Position numbers and translations under genes: made by a program. The notes under the pieces are model-generated. The model saw only the letters and a program-made list of their open reading frames with translations, had not been told where the DNA came from and did not search any database. From Fen-1254 sp963778945 (GTDB lineage Bacteria; Bacteroidota; Ignavibacteria; UBA10030), in assembly GCA_963778945.1 (NCBI GenBank), contig CAVZWL010000021.1, positions 124,001 to 188,000 on the forward strand: 64,000 nt of DNA, given 5' to 3'. Below are positions 26,193 through 33,934 of this stretch, in pieces (positions within the stretch are counted from its first letter, which is position 1; every line of letters starts with the position of its first letter).

Positions 26193-27642
26193 TCCTGTTT
26201 TTCTTCCACAGAAAATACACTGGAATTCCGAGCAGCACGATGATGAGTCCCGGCCACGTGTACTGCGGTTTATAGATAAGCAAATCGATCGATATGGCTG
26301 CCGCGAGGACAATATACAAAACAGGAAGGACTGGGTAGCCGAATGTTTTGTAGGGACGTTCGGCATCCGGAAGTTTTTTCCGCAGAATAAAAACTCCGCC
26401 GATCGTAAGGATGTAAAAAATCAACACTGCAAAAATAACGTAGTCCAGCAGATTGCCGTATGTTCCGCTTAAACAAAGAATTGCAGCCCAGATCCCCTGA
26501 ACAATCAGGGCCGCTCCAGGCACAGATTTTTTATTGAGTTTTCCTGCAGATTTGAAAAACAATCCATCCTTTGCCATAGCGTAGGAAACCCGTGCGCCTG
26601 CAAGGATCAGACCGTTGTTGCAGCCAAATGTAGAAATCATAATGAGAATCGCCATCATCACTGCGCCGCTGACGCCAAAAATCTGTTCCGCCGCCGCAGT
26701 CCCCACGCGGTCGCTTGCGGCGAATTGAATGCCCCGTCCCGCTGCATCCGCCGATTGAGGATTCCCGGAAAGCGGAAGAACGCTGAGGTACGAAACGTTG
26801 CAGAGAATATAGATGAGCGTCACGATACCGACGCCAAGCGCAAGAGACAGCGGTATATTCCTGCGCGGATTTTTTACCTCCCCTGCCGTGAACGTAATAT
26901 TATTCCACGCATCGCTCGAGAACAGAGATCCCACCATGGCGGCGCCGAACGCCGCAAACAATGCAACTCCGGAGAGCGGGAGAATTTTTATAATGCCGCC
27001 ATCCGAGACGGACGCTGCTGCCTTCCATAGAGATGAAAAATTCGATTCGAACACCTGCGCATTCCGCTGGAGTATGATGCCAAGCACAATAAGACCCGTG
27101 AGCGCAATAATCTTCGTCGATGTAAAAATATTTTGTATGATTTTCCCTTCCTGCAATCCGAACATGTTGATGCCGGTCAGGACCGCCAGGCTCGCAATTG
27201 CCGTACACTGAGCCGCGCTGATATGTAATCCGCCTGCATTCAAAAGAATATGCTGCTCGCCCAGAACGGGAAAAAGTACGGCAGTGAATTTGCCGAATGC
27301 CATGGCAACCGCGGCAATCGTCCCGGTTTGAATAACAAGAAACAGTGTCCAGCCGTAGAGAAATCCGATAAACGGATTATACGCTTCGCGCAAGTACGCA
27401 TATTGGCCTCCGACTCGCGGCATCATACCGGCAAGTTCTCCGTAGCTCAATGCGGCAATAACGGTCATAAGACCTGTCACAAACCATGTGAGCAGCAAAT
27501 AGCCGGCCGAGCCGAGCGCCCGCGAAATATCGGCGCTGACAATAAAAATGCCGGATCCGATCATCGAACCGACGACGATCATGGTAGAATCGAAAAGGCC
27601 GAGCCCTCGTTTGAATTCGCTTCCTGTATTATCCTGATTCAT
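26179..27642 (-). CDS. APC-family amino-acid permease (LAT-like)
   Basis: A 487-residue inner-membrane transporter with about 12 membrane segments. The first helix carries VGSMIGSGIFIVSADI, the substrate-binding GSGIF signature of APC transporters. GGQYAYLREAYNPFIGFLYGW and SSDAWNNITFTAGEVKNPRRNIP are typical of the L-type/serine-threonine exchanger branch. Substrate unknown, probably neutral amino acids. It ends in the heptad tract, whose bases encode part of the last residues. Upstream, after 21 bases, lies the proA-linked gene on the same strand. Confidence 0.9.
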   Translation of the reverse strand: MNQDNTGSEFKRGLGLFDSTMIVVGSMIGSGIFIVSADISRALGSAGYLLLTWFVTGLMTVIAALSYGELAGMMPRVGGQYAYLREAYNPFIGFLYGWTLFLVIQTGTIAAVAMAFGKFTAVLFPVLGEQHILLNAGGLHISAAQCTAIASLAVLTGINMFGLQEGKIIQNIFTSTKIIALTGLIVLGIILQRNAQVFESNFSSLWKAAASVSDGGIIKILPLSGVALFAAFGAAMVGSLFSSDAWNNITFTAGEVKNPRRNIPLSLALGVGIVTLIYILCNVSYLSVLPLSGNPQSADAAGRGIQFAASDRVGTAAAEQIFGVSGAVMMAILIMISTFGCNNGLILAGARVSYAMAKDGLFFKSAGKLNKKSVPGAALIVQGIWAAILCLSGTYGNLLDYVIFAVLIFYILTIGGVFILRKKLPDAERPYKTFGYPVLPVLYIVLAAAISIDLLIYKPQYTWPGLIIVLLGIPVYFLWKKNRSGKP

Positions 27643-27663
27643 AGAAGCTCCTTGATTGCATTA

Positions 27664-28821
27664 TTAATGCGGCGAGAAGAAACTCAGGCCGACGGGAAGA
27701 ATTCGCATCGTCAATCCGGCTGTCGTCGATCCGTTGGAAGCAAGAGCAAGGAAAATCCCGGGACAATATTCCGAACTGCTCAGCATTCCCGGAAAAAGAT
27801 TCAAACGAAAGCGGGTGTTCTGATTAGCAGAATACACCGCGGATGCAAGCAGAGAATTGTTCCGGTCGTAGTAAATGCCCGCCATCGGTCCTGATGTGAC
27901 TGTGTTGGAAGGAACTCCGTTTATCGTCGGAAGGTCTTTCACGCCGGTCGAAGCGAATCCCCCTCCGAAAGAAACGGCATATTCGGAATTTGTTTTGAGC
28001 GAAAGGCCAAGAAGAGCGAATTCGCCGAAATGGAAAAAAAGATTCGTCGAACGATTTTGGTTCAATGCGAGTTTCATAACGAAGTTTTGTCCCGCATTGC
28101 GCACTGCAAACGGTGCGAATGAAAGCCCCGTCTGTTCCGACCAGTCGTTCATCTGCAGTGTGGAAGAAAAAAATTCAGCAGCGCCGTCGAAACCAAACAG
28201 AATAAAACCCAGCGGCTGAAATATAAGCACATCCGGAATGCAATCCTCGTTCGGAGAGGTCTGGGGACCGTTCTCGACAGTTTCGTTGATAAACTCGTAT
28301 GCGACGCATGTCAATATGCCGCAGAGATACGGAAGCGGGACATTATAATAATCATACCATTCCGATATTTTCCGGTACTCCATGCCTCCTCCGATAGTAT
28401 GGAGAGCAATATTAGGCGCGTATTGTGCATCGTTGATATTGAAACTTGAGGGAATGATTTCCTGGCGTATGAATCGTTTCCAGCCGAATGCACTGATGAC
28501 AGGAAGAGGCGAGATGAGGCTTCGCCAGACGTTAGTAGCCGCAACGTTCCATTCGATGTTTTGCCATGTCGGCTGCCGGTCGAGAATTTGGTACGAATCG
28601 AATCCGCCGTCCGCAAGAAGCGATACCGGATTATAGAGTGCGTCCGAGCCGTACGAATACGGATGGAAAAAATAATATTGTTTTTCCTGCCCCTGAAGCG
28701 AAGCTGCAGAAGGTAAAATCGAAAGGAAAAAAAGAAAGAGAAGCGGCGTCCTCCGAAAACATATTGAGAGCTTTTTGAGCGGCGCCGGAGCATGCAGAAG
28801 GGAAACGAACGAAGCGGCCAT
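27664..28821 (-). CDS. Secreted membrane-associated protein of unknown function, coupled to proA
   Basis: A 385-residue protein. Its ATG overlaps the proA stop by one base (TAATG), a classic arrangement for translational coupling. The signal peptide is LLFLFFLSILPSAASLQG. The mature part has FHPYSYGSDALYNP, the PSSFNINDAQYAPNIALHTIGGG motif, hydrophobic helices (about 165-220), then barrel-like strands to the end LPVGLSFFSPH. The HPY and PS.N.ND elements faintly recall DUF3943, but I do not assign it. Why an envelope protein shares an operon with proline genes is unclear. Confidence 0.65.
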   Translation of the reverse strand: MAASFVSLLHAPAPLKKLSICFRRTPLLFLFFLSILPSAASLQGQEKQYYFFHPYSYGSDALYNPVSLLADGGFDSYQILDRQPTWQNIEWNVAATNVWRSLISPLPVISAFGWKRFIRQEIIPSSFNINDAQYAPNIALHTIGGGMEYRKISEWYDYYNVPLPYLCGILTCVAYEFINETVENGPQTSPNEDCIPDVLIFQPLGFILFGFDGAAEFFSSTLQMNDWSEQTGLSFAPFAVRNAGQNFVMKLALNQNRSTNLFFHFGEFALLGLSLKTNSEYAVSFGGGFASTGVKDLPTINGVPSNTVTSGPMAGIYYDRNNSLLASAVYSANQNTRFRLNLFPGMLSSSEYCPGIFLALASNGSTTAGLTMRILPVGLSFFSPH

Positions 28822-30068
28822 TATGCTCGAACAGTTCCTTTCCCGTGCACGATAAATTTTGCACCGGTCAATTCAACCAATCCCATCGGTCCCCGGGCAT
28901 GAAGTTTTTGCGTGCTGATGCCGATTTCTGCACCGAGTCCGAATTCATAACCGTCGGTAAAACGTGTCGAGGCATTGACATAGACGGCGGCGGAATCGAC
29001 TTCCCGCAGGAATTTCTCTCCGTTCTTTTTATTCTTTGTAACGATGGCATCGGAATGGTGCGTTCCGTATGTGTTGATATGGTCGATAGCTTCATCGATG
29101 TTTTTGACCACCTTGATTGCCATAATGAGATCCAGATATTCACGAGGCCAATCTGCATCTTCCGCCGGACTGATATCCGCAACGATGGAAACGGCCCGTT
29201 CGTCGCCGCGCAGTTGAACATTTTCTTTCCTCAGCGCCTGCGCAATGCGAGGCAGGAATGTGCCGGCAATTTTTTCATGGAGCAGAAGTTTTTCCGCCGC
29301 ATTGCAAACGGATGGACGCTGCACCTTTGCATTGACGACGATTTTTTCAGCGGTTTTAAAATCGGCTGAACTGTCGACATAGATGTGACAATTGCCTTCA
29401 CCGTGTACGATCACCGGTATGCTGGAGTTTTCCGCAATGAACCGAATCAGCGTCTGGCTTCCCCGCGGAATAATGACATCGATAGACTTGTCCTCTTTGA
29501 TCATTTCCGCAACAGCGCTCCTGTCCGTGGTTTCAATGAGTTCCACGCAGCTGTCCGGCAGATGGACTTTATTCAAAGCGGTTTTTATAGCCTTCACAAG
29601 TACTGTGTTGGTCCCGATAGCTTCCGATCCGCCGCGCAGAAGAACGGTATTGCCGGTTTTGAGGCATAACACAGATGCGTCAACGGTAACATTCGGGCGT
29701 GCTTCATAAATGATGCCCACCGATCCGAGCGGAACGCGCATTTTCTCAATGACCAGACCGTTCGGAGGGCGCCGTTTTCCGAAAACTTCACCGACCGGGT
29801 CCGGCAGTTTAATAACATCACGAACACCGGCAATCATTTGTGCTATGCGCTTCTCGTCCAGCGTAAGCCGGTCAAGCATGACTCCGGAGAGTCCGGATTC
29901 CCATGCAAGCTGCAGGTCAATCGCATTCGCCTCGCAAATCGTCCGTGTTTCTTTTTTGAGCTCTGCAGCAATCGCTTTTAACAAAGCGTTTTTCTTCGCT
30001 GTCGATGCATTTGCGAGAATGCGGCTTGCCCGCTTCACCGATAGAGCTTTTTCATGAACTGTTGCCAT
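28821..30068 (-). CDS. proA: Gamma-glutamyl phosphate reductase
   Basis: A 415-residue enzyme for the second step of proline synthesis, reducing glutamyl-5-phosphate with NADPH. RPNVTVDASVLCLKTGNTVLLRGGSEA is the NADP-binding region, and VQRPSVCNAAEKLL contains the catalytic cysteine (about 258). RFTDGYEFGLGAEIGISTQKLHARGPMGLVEL is the conserved C-terminal part. Length is normal. Its start follows the proB stop without a gap. Cotranscribed as proB-proA and the following envelope gene. Confidence 0.97.
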   Translation of the reverse strand: MATVHEKALSVKRASRILANASTAKKNALLKAIAAELKKETRTICEANAIDLQLAWESGLSGVMLDRLTLDEKRIAQMIAGVRDVIKLPDPVGEVFGKRRPPNGLVIEKMRVPLGSVGIIYEARPNVTVDASVLCLKTGNTVLLRGGSEAIGTNTVLVKAIKTALNKVHLPDSCVELIETTDRSAVAEMIKEDKSIDVIIPRGSQTLIRFIAENSSIPVIVHGEGNCHIYVDSSADFKTAEKIVVNAKVQRPSVCNAAEKLLLHEKIAGTFLPRIAQALRKENVQLRGDERAVSIVADISPAEDADWPREYLDLIMAIKVVKNIDEAIDHINTYGTHHSDAIVTKNKKNGEKFLREVDSAAVYVNASTRFTDGYEFGLGAEIGISTQKLHARGPMGLVELTGAKFIVHGKGTVRA

Positions 30069-31202
30069 TTATTCTTCTCCCATAACCAGGTTGTCCCGGT
30101 GGATGACTTCCGCCGGGGCTCTGCGGCCCAGCAGTTTTTCAATTTCAGAGCTTTTCTTTCCTTTAATGATGCCGAGTTCTGCCGCTGAGAAAGCGGAGAT
30201 TCCTTTTCCGATTTCTTTGCCGGAAAGCGCGAACACGGAAATAATTTCCCGAGCTTTAAATTCGCCGCGTACATCGGTGATACCGGATGCAAGCAGGCTC
30301 TTCTGATGTTTCATGAGCGCTTTTTGCGCGCCGTCGTCGATGAAAATTGATCCCGCAGGATGCGAAAACAGGCCGATCCATTGTTTTCGAACCGAAATTA
30401 TTTTCGAACCTGGAAGAAAAACCGTTCCGCGGAAATTACCTTCGAAAAGTGTTTTGATCGTTTCCGGATTTTTCCCGTTGGCAATGATCATGACAATTCC
30501 GGCATTGATACATCGTTTTGCGGCCTGAATTTTTGTAATCATACCTCCTGTGCTGAGTTCGCTCTTGCTCTTTTTCGCAAGCCGTTCGATCTGCGGCGTC
30601 AGCTTTTCCACCATGTGAATAAGCTCCGCATCCGGATTACACGCCGGGTCATCCGTGTACAGCCCGTCTATGTCGGTAAGAATCAGCAAAATATCCGCTT
30701 CGATGAGCGTGGCGACCATAGCAGAGAGATTGTCGTTGTCTCCGAGTTTGATTTCTTCAACAGCCACGGTATCGTTTTCGTTAATGATCGGAACGACGCC
30801 GTGCTCGAACAGCGCCGCAAACGTATTTTTGGCGTTGACGTAACGTCCGCGGTTTGTAAAATCGTCTTTTGTCAATAATATTTGAGCAATAACCTGCCGC
30901 TGTGCACGGAATGCAGTTTCATAGGATTCCATAAGCAGGGGCTGACCTATCGCCGCAGTTGCCTGTTTTTCCGGAATAGTTTTTGGACGTTCGTTCAGCT
31001 GCAGGGCGGCAACACCTGCGCCGATAGCGCCGGAAGTGACGATGGCAACATTTTTTCCGAGTGCACGCAAATGGGATACACTTTGGGCAATAGCCGCCAG
31101 CCGTTCCATGTGAATACCGGTTTTTTTATCGGCAAGTAGATTTGTGCCGATTTTGATAACGATTGTATTGCGCTGCTGCAGTATGTTTTTAAGCCGTTGC
31201 AC
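30069..31202 (-). CDS. proB: Glutamate 5-kinase with PUA domain
   Basis: A 377-residue kinase for the first, feedback-inhibited step of proline synthesis. The N-terminal amino-acid kinase domain has VIKIGTNLL, VTSGAIGAGVAAL, NENDTVA and GDNDNLSAMVATLIEAD; GGMITKIQAA is in the nucleotide site. The C-terminal PUA domain (about 290-370) is present with GIS...GEFKAREIISV. The start is the GTG at 31202. It leads the operon proB-proA. Confidence 0.96.
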   Translation of the reverse strand: MQRLKNILQQRNTIVIKIGTNLLADKKTGIHMERLAAIAQSVSHLRALGKNVAIVTSGAIGAGVAALQLNERPKTIPEKQATAAIGQPLLMESYETAFRAQRQVIAQILLTKDDFTNRGRYVNAKNTFAALFEHGVVPIINENDTVAVEEIKLGDNDNLSAMVATLIEADILLILTDIDGLYTDDPACNPDAELIHMVEKLTPQIERLAKKSKSELSTGGMITKIQAAKRCINAGIVMIIANGKNPETIKTLFEGNFRGTVFLPGSKIISVRKQWIGLFSHPAGSIFIDDGAQKALMKHQKSLLASGITDVRGEFKAREIISVFALSGKEIGKGISAFSAAELGIIKGKKSSEIEKLLGRRAPAEVIHRDNLVMGEE

Positions 31203-31627
31203 CGATAAATACCTTCGCTCAAATGACTTTACCTCATGAAATTACGTAGAAAATCATCAATGAGCAATGAAAAGAAAACAGAATTCAGAAGACAGGAGGC
31301 AGCAAAGAGAATGAAGTTATTTGGTTCGTAGTTTTTAGTTCGTCGTTGGCAAATCATATGGGATTTAGTATCATTTTTTGAGGACTGTCGCCAGACATTG
31401 TGCCGATCGTTGTGAAAGCATTTCGCAAGATCCATCGAACAGCGCTTGACTCAGGAATAATCCGGGAGTTGAAAGACAATACTTGAAAATATGCACAGAA
31501 ATGTGTACTTATGTGCTCAGGTCCGGAGAGAAAAATGCTGTCCGGATGTTCCAGTTCAATAATTCTCTTTTGTGACGGGCAGATGCGGCGCATGCGGATA
31601 AAGTGACAACAAACAGCTGGAGATTTT
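31203..31627. other. Divergent gap with heptads and an ORF remnant
   Basis: Heptad arrays fill 31285-31352, first units such as CAGAAGA and CAGGAGG, then TCGTAGT-type units. From about 31383 to 31488 the plus strand reads GLSPDIVPIVVKAFRKIHRT and on to KDNT before a stop. This looks like a real protein end but has no upstream part, so it may be a gene remnant. Promoters for proB and for the methyltransferase-like gene should also lie here. Confidence 0.45.
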
Positions 31628-32204
31628 ATGAATGCTGAAACGATCAAAATAATTATTTTTGCAGCAGTTTCACTATGGATTGTTTATACTTCCAGAAAGT
31701 CGCTACTCAGGATTGGCTCCCACGGTTTTTATAGATTCTTCGCATGGGAAGTGATCGCTGCGCTTATCCTGGTCAATCTCCGATCCTGGTTTATCGATCC
31801 ATTGTCGGCATTCCAAATTATTTCATGGCTGTTCTTATGCGGATCGTTGATCGTGCTTGGATTTGGTTTTTTTCGGCTGCGTACTGCAAGCAAACACCAT
31901 GGGGGCAAACCGGGAAACAGTCGTGAAGACGAGACTTTGCTGGAGTTCGAAAAAACTTCGGTTCTTGTGACCTCCGGGATATACCGCTACATTCGCCACC
32001 CGCTGTATGCTTCGCTTCTCTTTCTTGCGTGGGGAGCATTTCTTAAAAATGTAACCTGGTCTTCGATTTCCCTGACGGCCATAGCGGCGCTCTGTCTGGG
32101 AGCCACTGCAAAAGCGGATGAGGCCGAATGTATCCGATATTTCGGTACAACAGTACAAAGAATATATGCTGCGGACAAAAATGTTTATTCCGTTTTTCTT
32201 TTAA
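31628..32204 (+). CDS. Isoprenylcysteine/phospholipid methyltransferase-like membrane protein, frameshifted near C-terminus
   Basis: About 191 residues with four or five membrane helices. The C-terminal signature SGIYRYIRHPLYASLLFLAWGAFLKN and TAKADEAECIRYFG is that of the ICMT/PEMT/NnrU fold, in which small integral-membrane methyltransferases use S-adenosylmethionine. The expected ending (EYMLRTKMFIPFFF, stop at 32202-32204) is in another frame, reached by a one-base shift near 32150-32162. The uncorrected frame instead runs into the repeat tract to 32326. Substrate unknown. Confidence 0.75.
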
Positions 32205-32213
32205 TTCTTGCTG

Positions 32214-32266
32214 ACTTCAGCACCAAGCACTACGCACTCAGCACTCTCATTACCATTTGCTATTCT
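32214..32266. repeat. Heptad array between convergent genes
   Basis: A run of 7-base units such as AAGCACT, ACGCACT and CTCATTA lies between the convergent methyltransferase-like and permease genes and touches the permease stop codon. It combines the GCACT and CCATT word classes in one tract. Confidence 0.7.
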
Positions 32267-33774
32267 TTCGGAACAATCACTTCTCCGCGGCGAATTCGTG
32301 CAGTGATGCAATGTCTGCGGCCGTAGGCGAAATATATAATAAAACCGATCAGCAGCCAGATAATCAGCCGCCACCAATTTTCGACCGGGAGGGAAAACAT
32401 CAAAATGGAACAGCAGACCATGCCGGCAATGGGCGTAAAAGATCCTAAGGGGGCCCGGAACGGACGCTCGGCGTTCGGGTTGGTCCTCCGCATGATAAAA
32501 ACCGCGGCGCAGACAATGACAAACGCGAGGAGCGTTCCGATGTTGGTCAGCTCTGCAAGTATCCGGATCGGAAGCAGAGTTGCCATCGTCCCGACAAAAA
32601 TCCCGGTAAGAATTGTGGATTTCCACGGTGTGCGGAATTTTTCATGGATCGCGCCGAAGAAACTCACCGGCACCATGCCATCGCGCGCCATGGCAAGCAG
32701 CACACGCGGCTGGCTGAGCATCATCACGAGCAGCACGGAAGTAATACCGGTAATCGCACCGATATCGATAAGACGCTGCGCCATCGGCAGTCCTTTTTGC
32801 GCAAACGCATTTGCGACCGGCGCATTAATGTCGATCTGATCGTACCGAACCATACCGGTAACGATTGCAGACACGGCAATATATAGTACCGTGCAAATCA
32901 GGAGCGATGCAATAATGCCGATTGGAACATCTTTTTGCGGTATGCGCGCTTCTTCCGCATGCGTCGAGACGGAATCGAATCCGATAAAAGCGAAAAAGAT
33001 AATACCTGCTCCGGCAAGCATACCCAGCGGAACACCGTTGCTGCCGGTTTGTCCGAACAACGTATGCCCGAAGAAACTGATGCCCGTATATCCGTACGGT
33101 GCAAAAGGATGCCAGTTGTTCGGATCGATATAGAAGACACCGACAACAATGACGAAAAGCACGATGACAAGTTTGACGGCCACCATGACTGTATTAAAAA
33201 CGGCGCTTTCTTTTATACCTTTAACGAGAATGAATGTAATGACGATCGTAATAAGAATAGCGGGAAGGTCAAGATACGATCCGGTGGCAAAAAAACGTCC
33301 TGCCGCAGTATCGAAATCGATCGGCGCGGAGGCGAACGAATGCGGAATAAAAAAACCGAAGCTTTTGAGCAAATCCTGAAAATGGGCAGACCAGCCGTGC
33401 GCTACGGCGGCAGAGGCGACCGCATATTCGAGCACAAGATCCCATCCGATGATCCATGCGAACATTTCACCGAGCGTTGCATAAGCGTAGGTATATGCGG
33501 AACCGGCAACGGGAGCCATGGAAGCGAACTCTGCATAGCAAAGCGCGGCGAAAACGCACGCCAAGCCGGCGACCGCAAACGAAAGAATGAGCGCCGGTCC
33601 CGCTTTGTCGTGTGCTCCGACTCCGGTGAGAACGAAAATTCCGGTACCTATGATCGCTCCGACTCCGAGACTTGTCAGAGAAACCGGGCCCAAAACACGG
33701 CGCAGGCGGTTCTCGCCTTTCATTTCTTCCAGCAGGAGTGATAACGGTTTTTTTGCAAACAGGGAGTTTGCCAT
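32260..33774 (-). CDS. APC-superfamily cationic-amino-acid-type permease
   Basis: A 504-residue inner-membrane transporter with about 13 segments. The N-terminal LLEEMKGENRLRRVLGPVSL and VGAIIGTGIFVLTGVGA mark the CAT-type/YfnA branch; ALCYAEFASMAPVAGSAYTYAYATLGE and GFDSVSTHAEEARIPQKDVPIGI are the conserved internal motifs. Members import amino acids by proton symport, often branched-chain or cationic ones. It differs clearly from the LAT-like permease at 26179-27642. It appears to be transcribed alone. Confidence 0.92.
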   Translation of the reverse strand: MANSLFAKKPLSLLLEEMKGENRLRRVLGPVSLTSLGVGAIIGTGIFVLTGVGAHDKAGPALILSFAVAGLACVFAALCYAEFASMAPVAGSAYTYAYATLGEMFAWIIGWDLVLEYAVASAAVAHGWSAHFQDLLKSFGFFIPHSFASAPIDFDTAAGRFFATGSYLDLPAILITIVITFILVKGIKESAVFNTVMVAVKLVIVLFVIVVGVFYIDPNNWHPFAPYGYTGISFFGHTLFGQTGSNGVPLGMLAGAGIIFFAFIGFDSVSTHAEEARIPQKDVPIGIIASLLICTVLYIAVSAIVTGMVRYDQIDINAPVANAFAQKGLPMAQRLIDIGAITGITSVLLVMMLSQPRVLLAMARDGMVPVSFFGAIHEKFRTPWKSTILTGIFVGTMATLLPIRILAELTNIGTLLAFVIVCAAVFIMRRTNPNAERPFRAPLGSFTPIAGMVCCSILMFSLPVENWWRLIIWLLIGFIIYFAYGRRHCITARIRRGEVIVPKE

Positions 33775-33934
33775 GAATGGGTCTCCAGAATTTATTTTTC
33801 CAGCTGCGGATTTTCTTCTGATTAAAACCTACATAGTTTTTACGGGAAAGGCAAAGGAAATAGAAAAACAAGACCGGGATTCCTGGAAAAAGTTCTCGGC
33901 AGAACAATATAATCGGGGGAAACCGAAAAATCGG

